Positions 32,769 through 42,270 of a stretch of DNA of 43,303 bases are shown in pieces. The translations under genes were made by a program, and so were the position numbers. The first letter of the stretch is position 1. Each line of letters begins with the position of its first letter. The notes under the pieces were generated by a model, which worked only from the letters and a program-made list of their open reading frames with translations, ran no database searches and was not told the origin of the DNA. The stretch is taken from NCBI GenBank assembly GCA_947169685.1, contig CAMVQS010000014.1, positions 1 to 43,303 of the forward strand, read 5' to 3'. The stretch is from an uncultured Prevotella sp. GTDB lineage: Bacteria; Bacteroidota; Bacteroidia; Bacteroidales; Bacteroidaceae.

Positions 32769-35700
32769 ATGAAACAAACGAAAAGAATCATTCTGAGTTT
32801 CCTCTCGATGCTGCTCTGTACGGTTATGTACGCGCAACAAGAGATCAGCGGCACCGTTCTTGACCCGACAGGTGAGACGGTCATTGGTGCTACAGTGACA
32901 GAGAAGGGTACCCAAAATGCCGTCATCACCGACATTGACGGTAACTTCAAAATCAAAGCTGCACCGGGTACGATACTTGTTATCAGCTACATCGGTTATC
33001 AAACGGCAGAAGTGCCTGCTGCACCAGGTATGCAAGTAACGCTGCAAGAAGACTCGCAGACATTGCAGGAAGTGGTGGTCACTGGTTATACCACCCAGCG
33101 CAAGGCTGATCTGACGGGTGCCATCTCGACAGTGAGCCCAACAGACTTGGCAAAGCAGAACGAAAACAACCCCATCAAGGCTATGCAGGGCCGCGTGCCG
33201 GGCATGAACATCTCGGCAGACGGTAATCCTTCGGGTGCTGCCAGCGTCCGTATCCGTGGTATCGGTACGTTGAACGACAACGATCCGCTCTACATTATTG
33301 ATGGTGTGCCCACGAAGGCCGGCATGCACGAACTGAACGGCAACGACATCGAGTCGATTCAGGTGCTCAAGGATGCTGCCTCAGCAAGTATTTACGGTTC
33401 ACGTGCTGCCAACGGTGTGATTATCATTACCACCAAGAAAGGTAAGGATGGCAAGATCAAGGTCAACTTCGATGCCAGCGTGGCAGCCTCGTTCTATACA
33501 AACAAGATTGAGACGATGAACGCCAGCGAATGGGGACGTGCCTTTTGGCAGGCTTCTGTCAACGACGGACTCAACCCGAACAACAACAATCTTGGTTACA
33601 ACTTCAATTGGAGCTACGACCAGTACGGTCATCCCGTGCTGAACAGTCTTTCAATGAACATGTTCCTTGACGAGAATGCAACGGTACGCACTGGCGACAC
33701 CGACTGGTTCAAAGAAATTACCCGCACGGGTATTGTGCAGCAGTACAACCTGTCAATAAGCAATGGTTCGGAGCACGGTCACTCGTTCTTCTCTGTTGGC
33801 TACTACGACAACAAGGGTACCATCAAGGAAAGCCAGTTCAACCGTCTGTCAGCTCGTGCCAATACCGAGTATAAGCTGTTTGACGGCTTGGTGAGCATTG
33901 GCGAGAACTTCACCATCAACCGCACAAGGGGAACAGATGCTCCTGGTGGCATATTGGAGAATGCACTGGAGTTTAACCCGAATTTCCCCATCTATGCTGA
34001 GAACGGTGAGTTTGCACAGGCACTCGGAGCTTATTCTGAGCGTGAGAATCCCCTGAGCCTCCTATTTAATAATAAGGATAACGAATACACACAGTGGCGT
34101 TCGTTCGGTGACATTCACCTGAGCATCACGCCTCTGAAGAACTTTACAATCCGTACCACTTTGGGTATGGACTACAGTCAGAAGGAACAGCGCTTCTTCA
34201 CCTATCCGATAGCCAACGGTAAGGTAATGCGCACAGAATCGGCTGCTGAGAGCAAGCAAGAGCACTGGATGCGCTGGATGTGGAACGCCATTGCAACCTA
34301 CAACCTGGAGATTGGCAAGCATCGTGCTGACGCCATGATTGGTATGGAGATCAACCGTCAGGACTACAAGTGGAGCAGTGCCAAACGTTATGAAATGAGC
34401 ATTTTGAATACTGACTACATGTGGCCGTCTGCAGGATCAGGCCGTCAACTGGCAGAAGGCTCTGGCGACGGATTCTCGCTGGTGTCATTCTTCGGAAAGG
34501 CCAACTACACCTACGACAACCGCTATCTGGCCTCGTTCACTATTCGTCGTGACGGTTCAAGCCGCTTCGGTCAGAACAACCAATACGGTACATTCCCTTC
34601 AGTGAGTGCCGGTTGGAGAATCAGCGATGAGAAGTTCATGGAAGGTATCAACTGGCTGGACAATCTCAAGCTGCGTTACTCCTGGGGTCAGACAGGTAAC
34701 CAGGAGATCTCGAATACAGCCCGCTACACACTTTACAAGGCCGTTGTTTCTACAGGCCTCTGGGGAAGCGGTCAGGCCGGTACTTCCTACGACATTGCCG
34801 GCAGCAATGGCGGTTATGCTCTCAATAACGGCTATGTTCGCACGCAACGTGGTAATGAAGACATCAAGTGGGAAACAACGACCCAGCATAACATCGGTGT
34901 TGACTTCGGTCTGCTGCGCAGCGAGATTTACGGTGGCTTTGACTGGTTCTACAAGCTGACCAGCGACATTCTGTTGCCGATGGAAGGCATCGGTGCCATG
35001 GGTGAAGGTGCCATGCAGTGGATTAATGCCGGTGAGATGAAGAACATCGGTTGGGAACTCTCTGTGGGCTATCGTCACAAGCTTCCCAATGGTCTGTCAT
35101 GGGATATCAACGGAAACATCAGCCGATATACCAACGAGATAACCAAGTTGCCCGCTACGGTGGCAGCCAACGGTAAATTCGGTGGCAATGGTGTGAAGAG
35201 CGTCATCGGTCATCCCATGGGTGCACAGGTGGGCTACATTGCCGACGGTATCTTCAAGAATCAGGAAGAAATTGACAATCATGCCATTCAGGAAGGTGCT
35301 GGACTGGGTCGCATCCGCTACAAGGATCTTAATGGCGACGGTCTGATTACCGAGGCCGACCAGGACTGGATTTACAATCCCACACCGGACTTCACATGGG
35401 GTCTGAATGTTTATTTGGAGTACAAGAATTTCGACTTCACGATGTTCTGGCAAGGTGTTCAGGGTGTGGATGTTGATTGCCGCAGCTTTAAGTCGCAGAC
35501 TGACTTCTGGGCAAACACGAACATCAACGTGCCATATCTGAACAAGGGTATCCGCGTGCTTGATGCATGGAGTCTCGCTAATCCTGACAGTGACATCCCG
35601 GCACTGACGACAACCGACTCGAACAACGAAGGTCGCCTGTCATCCTACTATATCGAAAACGGCTCCTATGTCAAGCTGCGTACCATCCAGTTGGGTTACA

Positions 35701-35876
35701 ATGTTCCAAAGTCCTTCACCGACAAGTTGCACATGGACCGCATCCGTCTCTATGTCTCGGCTCAAAACCTGCTGACCATCAAGAGCAGCAAGTTCTCTGG
35801 TGTCGATCCTGAGAATCCAGGTTTCAACTATCCTATTCCTCTTAACATGACGTTTGGTCTGAATGTTTCTTTCTAA
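32769..35876 (+). CDS. SusC-like TonB-dependent outer-membrane transporter
   Basis: This is the outer-membrane barrel that imports oligosaccharides with a SusD lid. It has 1035 residues from the ATG at 32769, which follows the module A promoter by about 35 bases of leader. A signal peptide (ending VMYAQQ) is followed by a carboxypeptidase-D-like regulatory domain (ISGTVLDPTGETVIGATV). Then come the TonB box region (LQEVVVTGYTTQRKADLTGA), the plug (PIKAMQGRVPGMNI, PLYIIDGVP), the SusC signature SIYGSRAANGVIIITTKKG, and a long barrel ending in GLNVSF. Its neighbours suggest fructan oligosaccharides as substrate. Confidence 0.96.
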   Translation: MKQTKRIILSFLSMLLCTVMYAQQEISGTVLDPTGETVIGATVTEKGTQNAVITDIDGNFKIKAAPGTILVISYIGYQTAEVPAAPGMQVTLQEDSQTLQEVVVTGYTTQRKADLTGAISTVSPTDLAKQNENNPIKAMQGRVPGMNISADGNPSGAASVRIRGIGTLNDNDPLYIIDGVPTKAGMHELNGNDIESIQVLKDAASASIYGSRAANGVIIITTKKGKDGKIKVNFDASVAASFYTNKIETMNASEWGRAFWQASVNDGLNPNNNNLGYNFNWSYDQYGHPVLNSLSMNMFLDENATVRTGDTDWFKEITRTGIVQQYNLSISNGSEHGHSFFSVGYYDNKGTIKESQFNRLSARANTEYKLFDGLVSIGENFTINRTRGTDAPGGILENALEFNPNFPIYAENGEFAQALGAYSERENPLSLLFNNKDNEYTQWRSFGDIHLSITPLKNFTIRTTLGMDYSQKEQRFFTYPIANGKVMRTESAAESKQEHWMRWMWNAIATYNLEIGKHRADAMIGMEINRQDYKWSSAKRYEMSILNTDYMWPSAGSGRQLAEGSGDGFSLVSFFGKANYTYDNRYLASFTIRRDGSSRFGQNNQYGTFPSVSAGWRISDEKFMEGINWLDNLKLRYSWGQTGNQEISNTARYTLYKAVVSTGLWGSGQAGTSYDIAGSNGGYALNNGYVRTQRGNEDIKWETTTQHNIGVDFGLLRSEIYGGFDWFYKLTSDILLPMEGIGAMGEGAMQWINAGEMKNIGWELSVGYRHKLPNGLSWDINGNISRYTNEITKLPATVAANGKFGGNGVKSVIGHPMGAQVGYIADGIFKNQEEIDNHAIQEGAGLGRIRYKDLNGDGLITEADQDWIYNPTPDFTWGLNVYLEYKNFDFTMFWQGVQGVDVDCRSFKSQTDFWANTNINVPYLNKGIRVLDAWSLANPDSDIPALTTTDSNNEGRLSSYYIENGSYVKLRTIQLGYNVPKSFTDKLHMDRIRLYVSAQNLLTIKSSKFSGVDPENPGFNYPIPLNMTFGLNVSF

Positions 35877-35906
35877 TTGAAAACTGATAATTGAAAATAC
35901 ATAATT

Positions 35907-37655
35907 ATGATTACCAAGATATATAAAACGGTATGCGTCCTCATCTGTGGAATAACATTCACAGCATGTTCCGACTTCCTGGAAGAGCAGGTGCCTCAGG
36001 CCACACTGACTCAGGACGAAGTCAAGAATGCCAAATATATTGACAACGTGATAATCTCTGCATATGCAGGTCTGTTGTCTATCGAAGACATGAATGCATC
36101 GTTCTCACTATGGAACTACGACACCCGCTCTGACGATGCCTATGTAGGCGGTGCCGATGCAAGCGACGGTGGTCCGTTCCACAATCTGGAGAAAGAAGTA
36201 GGTATCAACACTACCGACTGGCCATTCGCCTCTATCTGGGGTAAGTTGTATAACTATCTGTCGCGTGTGTCTCTTTCTTTGGACGTGCTGCAGACAGCTG
36301 ACCAGGAGGACGCAAAGATTCAGCAGCGTACAGCAGAAATGAAGTTCCTGCGTGCCTACGGCCATTTCCAGTTGAAGCGCTTGTTCAAGAAGATTCCATT
36401 TGTCAACAAGCCCAACATGCAGGAGGAAGACTATAATAACCTTTCGAATACGGAATATACCAATGACGAGGGTTGGCAGCAGATTATCAACGATCTGGAA
36501 GAGGCTTACAATGTGCTGCCTGTAAAGCAGACTGAGAAAGGCCGTCCCACTAAGGCTGCCGCTGCTGCCTTCCTGGCCAAGGTCTATCTTTACAAGGCTT
36601 ATCGTCAAGACGATGCTAACACGAACCAAGTGACGGGTATCAACGAGGACGACCTGAGGAAAGTCGTAACATATACTGACCCTGCCATCTATACGGCAGC
36701 AGGCTTCGGACTGGAGAACGACCTGCACAACCTGTTCCGTCCTGAGGAGCAGTACGAAAACGGCCAGGAAAGCATTTGGGCCATCCAGTACTCCAGAAAC
36801 GACGGTACAGAATATGGCAACGTAAATTTCTCAAACCGTCTGATCGTACCTTGTATTCCGAAGGTTCACGACTCGGGTTGCGACTTCTACAAGCCTTCCC
36901 ATAATCTGGTGAATGCATACCGCACAAACTCTGACGGTCTGCCCCTACTCGATGACTTTGCTGCTGTTGACTACACTGTAGGTTCCAACGAAACGGTTGA
37001 TCCTCGTCTGTTCGTCACAGTTGGTGTACCAGGCACTCCCTATATGTTCAACACAAATTATATGATGAGCGAAAGCAATACATGGAGCCGCTCTGGTGGT
37101 GACTACGGCTACTTTGTTTCACTGAAGCAAAACGTTGACCCCGACCTCACTAACGTCTATCTCTTCAACTGCGACAACCAATGGGCTTCGTCGATGAACC
37201 GCGTGGTACTGCGCTATGCAGACGTGCTGCTGATGCGCGCAGAGGCTCAGGCACAGCTGAACAACACCGCGGAGGCCATCACACTGGTCAATCAGGTTCG
37301 AGCACGTGCTGCCGGTATGATGACAAACAGTGTCGTTGCAGGTTATCCCAACAAGTATGGCATACATTATGCCGTAGGAAAATATAATGGTTCTTACAAC
37401 AAGGACGATGCCATGAAGATTATCAAGATGGAACGTCGTCTGGAGCTGGCTATGGAGTGTGAACGTTTCTTCGATCTCGTACGCTGGGGCGATGCCGCCA
37501 CCGTCATCAACAAGTTCTATACCGTTGAGAGCGAGACCATGAACTTCCTGAAAGGCTCCATGTTTACTGCTAACAAAAACGAGTACCTGCCTATTCCTTA
37601 CGAGCAGATTTCCGCCTCGAACGGTCACTACACGCAGAATTGCGGAAACTGGTAA
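35907..37655 (+). CDS. SusD-like glycan-binding lipoprotein
   Basis: This surface lipoprotein of 582 residues closes the SusC pore and binds glycan. The lipobox FTAC is followed by SDFLEEQ, acidic as in surface-exported lipoproteins. SusD family features are present: DFLEEQVPQATLTQDE at the N-terminus, LRAYGHFQLKRLF in the helical repeat region, RPTKAAAAAFLAKVYLY, and RRLELAMECERFFDLVRWGDA near the C-terminus. It starts 30 bases after susC across an AATTGAAAA-type filler, so it is in the same transcript. Confidence 0.95.
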   Translation: MITKIYKTVCVLICGITFTACSDFLEEQVPQATLTQDEVKNAKYIDNVIISAYAGLLSIEDMNASFSLWNYDTRSDDAYVGGADASDGGPFHNLEKEVGINTTDWPFASIWGKLYNYLSRVSLSLDVLQTADQEDAKIQQRTAEMKFLRAYGHFQLKRLFKKIPFVNKPNMQEEDYNNLSNTEYTNDEGWQQIINDLEEAYNVLPVKQTEKGRPTKAAAAAFLAKVYLYKAYRQDDANTNQVTGINEDDLRKVVTYTDPAIYTAAGFGLENDLHNLFRPEEQYENGQESIWAIQYSRNDGTEYGNVNFSNRLIVPCIPKVHDSGCDFYKPSHNLVNAYRTNSDGLPLLDDFAAVDYTVGSNETVDPRLFVTVGVPGTPYMFNTNYMMSESNTWSRSGGDYGYFVSLKQNVDPDLTNVYLFNCDNQWASSMNRVVLRYADVLLMRAEAQAQLNNTAEAITLVNQVRARAAGMMTNSVVAGYPNKYGIHYAVGKYNGSYNKDDAMKIIKMERRLELAMECERFFDLVRWGDAATVINKFYTVESETMNFLKGSMFTANKNEYLPIPYEQISASNGHYTQNCGNW

Positions 37656-37693
37656 GTTTTTAATTGATAATTGAAAATAGAAAATAGATAATT

Positions 37694-39091
37694 ATGAAAA
37701 CAAAGATATTAAACATCATAGGTTTTATCTGCATCGTCTGCGGTTTCACAGCATGTACAGACGAAGACCGTACGGGCAGCATTGATGTCAGTGGAGAGTG
37801 TCTGGTTCAGGAGTTCGTGCTCAACGGACAGTATCCTGCCACCATTAGTACTGAGAAGCGACTCATCAAGGTTAAGGTGCCTGTAAATTTCACGGAAAAG
37901 GAAAACATGGAGATTACGAGTCTCAGCATTTCCACTGGTGCAAAGAGCAACCTGAAAGTTGGTGAGCACATCAACCTTCTGGCTGACAAGACCCTGCATA
38001 TCACCAATGGCGACCTCGAAATGGATTATCAGATTGCTGTACGCAACGATGAGGCCATCATGTCGCTCTTCCTGTTGGAAGGCGTAAAAGGTGCCATCAA
38101 TCAGGCCGACAAGACCGTCACCGTCTCAGTGACTGCCAACAGCGGTATTGATTTGGCCAATGCAACCTTCGAGGTAGAGTGTAGCGAAGATGCAACATGC
38201 AGTCCCGCCAGCGGCACGAAGGGTAACTTCACGGAACCTTTCCAGATTACCCTGACAGACAATACTGCCACGAACACCTATACCGTCTATGCCGTCATGA
38301 TTGACAAACCCAAGGCATTGTTCGTTGGCGAAGCTGAGAATATTGAAATGCTTAACGATGAGGAGAAAGCCGCAGCCAAGTGGCTCACCGGCAATATCAC
38401 GGGTTCTGCCTATGCATCCTGGAGCGATGTAGCCAGTGGCAACGTTTCGCTCGACGAATGTAAGTTCATCTTCTTCCATCGCCATTGTCCTTCGTATGGC
38501 AACTACAACGGTTTCGCAGAGGCTGAGAAGGCTGCCATGTCTGCACTGGCTAAGATGAAGGAATGCTGGAAGCGTGGTGTGGGCTTCGTGCTTGGACGCT
38601 CAGCCGTCAACTACGCTATTGCTCTTGGTGCAATGCCAGCTGACGCCTATCCCAACAATGTGTGGGGCGGCGGTGGCGGCGAAGGCTCCGACCTGATGGG
38701 CGACGATCCTTGGCACTTCTTCGCCTACGACATCAATCACCCGCTGTGGCAAGGTCTGAAGACTTATCCTGGCGCTCCTGAGAATGCCATCTATACACTG
38801 GACAAGGACTATACCATCTGTAACACCACATCACAGTATGGATTCTGGGGCGAATACGAAGGCCGAGAGGGTGCTGTAGAAGCTAAGACCGGTGGACGTG
38901 CCCTGATTGGTGACAACAGCGTTTCTGGCTGGGAACTGAAGGCTGCTGACGGAGAATATGGCAGAGGCGGTGTCATCTGCTTCGGCTCCGGACTCTTCGA
39001 CTGGAACTCACCGACGCCATACACTTCTAACTATCACGACAATATGGGCACCATCATGATGAATGCCTATCACTATCTGACAGGAGAGTAA
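37694..39091 (+). CDS. DUF4960 surface glycan-binding lipoprotein
   Basis: This lipoprotein has 465 residues. The lipobox FTAC is followed by TDEDRTG. Two N-terminal Ig-like or adhesin-like domains (about 30-200) precede a C-terminal DUF4960-type domain with AFYDINHPLWQGLKTYPGAPENAIYTLD-like sequence, and DNMGTIMMNAYHYL at the end. In Bacteroides thetaiotaomicron the protein at this position of the fructan PUL (BT1761) is a levan-binding surface protein carrying this domain, so I infer levan binding. It is translated after SusD with a 38-base gap made of AATTGAAAATAG-type filler. Confidence 0.85.
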   Translation: MKTKILNIIGFICIVCGFTACTDEDRTGSIDVSGECLVQEFVLNGQYPATISTEKRLIKVKVPVNFTEKENMEITSLSISTGAKSNLKVGEHINLLADKTLHITNGDLEMDYQIAVRNDEAIMSLFLLEGVKGAINQADKTVTVSVTANSGIDLANATFEVECSEDATCSPASGTKGNFTEPFQITLTDNTATNTYTVYAVMIDKPKALFVGEAENIEMLNDEEKAAAKWLTGNITGSAYASWSDVASGNVSLDECKFIFFHRHCPSYGNYNGFAEAEKAAMSALAKMKECWKRGVGFVLGRSAVNYAIALGAMPADAYPNNVWGGGGGEGSDLMGDDPWHFFAYDINHPLWQGLKTYPGAPENAIYTLDKDYTICNTTSQYGFWGEYEGREGAVEAKTGGRALIGDNSVSGWELKAADGEYGRGGVICFGSGLFDWNSPTPYTSNYHDNMGTIMMNAYHYLTGE

Positions 39092-39127
39092 AAATAGTTA
39101 ATAGTTTAAAGTTAATAGATTAGAGTT

Positions 39128-40744
39128 ATGAAAACAAAGATATTTAATATGATTAATCTCTGTGCCATCAGTCTTTTCTGTGCACTCTGTGTATCATGCG
39201 CAGATGATGAAATCACGGGCGATCCCGCCAAGGACTGGGCTGGAACTACCACGTTCTTTACTCCCACTGACGAGCCAGGTTTCTCAACCTACTATACGCC
39301 TGCTGTCGGACGCTGTGGCGACCCCATGCCGTTCTACGACCAAAAGGCTCAGGAGTTCAAGGTGCTCTATCTGCAGGAGTACACCAACAATATGTCCTAC
39401 CGTTTCCACCCCATTTGGGGCGTCTCAACTACTGACGGATGCAACTACCAGTCGCTGGGCGAAATTCTTTCTGTAGGCGCTAATGACTACCAGCAGGATG
39501 CTGCCCTGGGTACAGGCTGCTGCTATTACAATGCGAAGGATGGTCTCTATTACATCTATTATACGGGCCACAACACCAACGCAAAATATACAGAGGCAGT
39601 CATGCGTGCTACGTCGTCCGACTTCAAGACTTGGACACGTGACGAGCTGTGGCAGCTTAATGGTCCCGACTTCGGATATTCCGGTGTGGATTTCCGTGAC
39701 CCGCAGATCTTTGAAACTGAGGACGGACAGTACCACATGATTATCAGCACCCGTCCCGTTAATGGCGGTGATCCGAAGTTTGCCGAGTTCACTTCAAGCG
39801 ACATGAAGAATTGGAACCATGTTGGGCAGTTCAATATGATCTGGGACCGCATGCTGGAATGTCCTGATATCTTCAAGATGGGCAACTACTGGTATCTGGT
39901 ATATAGCGAGAGCTACAAAGCATCGTGGAGCCGCAAGGTGAAGTACATGATGGCTGAGTCATGGGAAGCACTAAAAGCCTGCTTCAATGACCCTGGTGCT
40001 AATTGGCCGAAGGACAGCAAGGAAGGCATCCTCGACAGCCGTGGTTTCTACGCCGGTAAGACGGCATCTAACGGTACAGACCGATACATCTGGGGCTGGT
40101 GTCCCTATCGTTCTGGTGCAGACATCCATGAGAAGAATATCAACGTAGGTGCAGGTGATGGCAATGAACCCAATTGGTCAGGCGCACTGGTTTGCCACAA
40201 GATTATCCAACACAGTGACGGTACACTTACTGTTGGAGAACTGCCGGCAATGGCAGCCAAGTACAACCAGTCTCAAAGTCTTAGCGTGATGGCCAGCAAC
40301 GGTTATACGGGTGGTACACTCACTGGTGACAATGCCTATGTACTCTACAACCGCCTGGGTGCTCACAATCACATCTCGCTAACCGTCACCACCTCAAACA
40401 ACTGGGATAAGTTCGGTATCTCATTGGTACGCGGCACTGATTCAAAGAAGTACTACACCATGGTCTTCAACCCAGAGAACGAGAACTGGCGCAAGGTAAA
40501 CTTTGAACAGGAAGGTGAAGAAGGAAAGGGTTTCGTAGAGGGTATCGACAGCTACGGTTTCTCCCGTCCCAGTGACAATGTCTATAAGATTGACATCTAC
40601 ACCGACAATTCCGTCATGGTGATGTACGTCAATGATAATGTCTGCTACACCAACCGAATCTACGGCATCCAGAAGAACTGCTGGAGCATCAACAACTATG
40701 GAGGTTCGGTAACTGTCTCAGATGTGAAAGTCAGTCAGTACTAA
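39128..40744 (+). CDS. Surface GH32 fructan hydrolase with DUF4975-like tail
   Basis: This lipoprotein enzyme has 538 residues, with Cys24 in CVSC followed by ADDE. The five-bladed GH32 propeller has the nucleophile Asp65 in GDPMPF, which takes the place of the usual NDPNG motif, the stabiliser in FRDP (Asp191), and the acid/base Glu244 in LECPD. A C-terminal beta-sandwich follows (about 400-538), as in Bacteroidota GH32 enzymes with DUF4975. A secreted surface enzyme next to a DUF4960 protein suggests an endo-acting levanase that cuts polymer for SusC/D import, but inulin specificity cannot be excluded by sequence. Confidence 0.9.
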   Translation: MKTKIFNMINLCAISLFCALCVSCADDEITGDPAKDWAGTTTFFTPTDEPGFSTYYTPAVGRCGDPMPFYDQKAQEFKVLYLQEYTNNMSYRFHPIWGVSTTDGCNYQSLGEILSVGANDYQQDAALGTGCCYYNAKDGLYYIYYTGHNTNAKYTEAVMRATSSDFKTWTRDELWQLNGPDFGYSGVDFRDPQIFETEDGQYHMIISTRPVNGGDPKFAEFTSSDMKNWNHVGQFNMIWDRMLECPDIFKMGNYWYLVYSESYKASWSRKVKYMMAESWEALKACFNDPGANWPKDSKEGILDSRGFYAGKTASNGTDRYIWGWCPYRSGADIHEKNINVGAGDGNEPNWSGALVCHKIIQHSDGTLTVGELPAMAAKYNQSQSLSVMASNGYTGGTLTGDNAYVLYNRLGAHNHISLTVTTSNNWDKFGISLVRGTDSKKYYTMVFNPENENWRKVNFEQEGEEGKGFVEGIDSYGFSRPSDNVYKIDIYTDNSVMVMYVNDNVCYTNRIYGIQKNCWSINNYGGSVTVSDVKVSQY

Positions 40745-40761
40745 TAATACACGTAATTAAT

Positions 40762-40861
40762 AAAAATCGTTCATTGTTAAACAGAAATGTTACAATGAAC
40801 GATTTTTGTTTTCATATGAAACATGTTTTATAGTCCTTACCAGGATTCCTGACTACTTTTG
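40762..40861 (+). promoter_or_regulatory. PUL regulatory module B (before the T9SS-tailed protein)
   Basis: This is a second 100-bp copy of module A. Inverted repeat AAAAATCGTTCATTGT (40762-40777) pairs with 40792-40807 across a 14-base loop, with T run. ATGAAACAT is at 40816-40824 and TACTTTTG at 40854-40861. All distances equal those of module A. The hairpin arms differ from module A by paired changes that keep the stem. It ends the PUL transcript and starts the next one. Confidence 0.88.
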
Positions 40862-40901
40862 CAACACCAAAACAAAACATATTTCTATAATTTTAAAACA
40901 A

Positions 40902-41774
40902 ATGATTATGAAGAAAGTATTTTTACTCATGTGCCTGATGGCAACCACCACTATTGTTTCAGCCACTGATCTGTGGGAAGGTACCCACGCTGTGAACTGG
41001 GACAACACGCTGACTATCGAAGCCGCTAAATTCGCTGATGCACAGGTCGGCCAAAAAATAGTCATCGAGTTTACTAACGCTACAGGAGAAGTCATAGAAC
41101 TTCATAGCAACGGAGGAATGCTGCCGGGTACACGCTATGAGCACCATCTTTATGCCGACCAAAGTTCAATGGAGGTATTCATCACCACAGGTATGCTTGC
41201 ACGTCTAAAGGAATCGGGACTGGAAATCTGTGGTACAGGCTTTACAGTCACCAAGGCATGGTATGGTGATGGCAAGGATAATGTAGATGCTAACACTATA
41301 TGGACCGGCTATTTCTGGATGGATGAGTGGAGCACCTTAGAGGTAGCAAAAACCTCGTTCGACGGCATCAACTGGAGCGACTACAAGGCCATCCGCTTCT
41401 ATTCGGAGGCGAACCGTACTGACTATGTCATCAATGTACTCACAAAATGGGATGACGGTGGTAAGCTTGGCGACCAGAACACGATGACTATGACGAACGA
41501 GTATGCCGAACTCAATATTGAGAATATTGATATGGCTGCAAAACTGGCTGATGTAAATAGACTCATGGTTCAGTGCAACAAGGAAGGTGGTGATCCTTTC
41601 AACTTTACTGCCATCGTACTCGTAAAGAAAGAGACTACGGGAATCGAATCAATGTCAGAAGTCAGAAATCAAAGGCCTGATGCGTGGTACACTCTCAATG
41701 GGCACCAAATCCAAGGGCAACCAACAAAGACCGGACTCTATATAGTAAATGGAAAAAAGATAATAGTTAGATAA
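40902..41774 (+). CDS. Secreted carbohydrate-binding-like protein with type IX tail
   Basis: This protein has about 290 residues. A signal peptide (MCLMATTTIVSA) is followed by two similar beta domains, each opening with a WxG/W pattern: LWEGTHAVNWDNTLTI (about 20-130) and IWTGYFWMDEWSTLEV (about 140-260). They look like jelly-roll carbohydrate-binding modules found on Prevotella cell-surface enzymes. The end, WYTLNGHQIQGQPTKTGLYIVNGKKIIVR, is the type IX secretion-like C-terminal signal. It has no catalytic motif I recognise. Its own copy of the PUL module points to a co-regulated extracellular fructan-binding or enzyme-partner protein. The start is ATG 40902 or 40908. Confidence 0.8.
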   Translation: MIMKKVFLLMCLMATTTIVSATDLWEGTHAVNWDNTLTIEAAKFADAQVGQKIVIEFTNATGEVIELHSNGGMLPGTRYEHHLYADQSSMEVFITTGMLARLKESGLEICGTGFTVTKAWYGDGKDNVDANTIWTGYFWMDEWSTLEVAKTSFDGINWSDYKAIRFYSEANRTDYVINVLTKWDDGGKLGDQNTMTMTNEYAELNIENIDMAAKLADVNRLMVQCNKEGGDPFNFTAIVLVKKETTGIESMSEVRNQRPDAWYTLNGHQIQGQPTKTGLYIVNGKKIIVR

Positions 41775-41807
41775 TGATTTAGTAATAGTAGTAATTTTAG
41801 GTTTCAG

Positions 41808-42101
41808 TTAAAAGATTGTTTTTAGGTGTCCGCTCAAGGCCGTGATTAAGCGAGAGCAGAGCGATGCTTGCATCAGCTCTGCCGAGCGGGAGCGGTCTCG
41901 GATATAATTCAAGGCCGTGATGGTCTTGGGCGGATTGTTTGTTCCTAAATAATCACAAAAGGAGTCGCCCGTGCGGTCATGAAGCCGATGGAAGTCGGCA
42001 AGCAGATGGCTGGCCTGTTCGTCTGTGAGCTTGATGACTGGATCCTGGTTCAACGAGATGCTGCCACCGATGCTGTAGTTGTTCGATGGCAGCAGGTTCT
42101 C
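41808..42101 (-). pseudogene. Protein fragment of unknown family
   Basis: An open frame without a start runs from 42101 to 41808. It contains LLPSNNYSIGGSISLNQDPVIKL, LADFHRLHDRTGDSF and NNPPKTITALNYIRD, which look like real protein, but I do not recognise the family. The final 25 residues come from a stem-loop repeat (41857-41881, CAGAGCGATGC/GCATC-A-GCTCTG). The frame is joined out of phase to the AAA ATPase remnant just upstream. It is best read as debris. Confidence 0.4.
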
Positions 42102-42270
42102 TCAGCTCCTTATTGGCTCTGTCCTCCAAATCCACCTCAATAATATGGCTTTCGTCCACCCCTTCTATAAGCAGGTGATTGTGAAACAAGGTCTTTAGCA
42201 AGTATGACTTCCCGCACCTGCGTGGTCCGGTTCGTGCTTTCAAAGCACAAAGATACGAATAATTACTCAA
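42060..42270 (-). pseudogene. Remnant of an AAA ATPase (AAA_14 type)
   Basis: The sequence TGPRRCGKSYLLKTLFHNHLL, then HIIEVDLEDRANKELRE, matches the P-loop and following region of AAA_14/DUF4143-type ATPases. The N-terminal strand before the P-loop is shortened, and the protein breaks off after about 60 residues. A TATCTTTG box at 42248-42255 lies inside the apparent coding region, so this frame is probably not translated from its ATG. It is a decayed relative of the gene at 727-2091. Confidence 0.6.
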
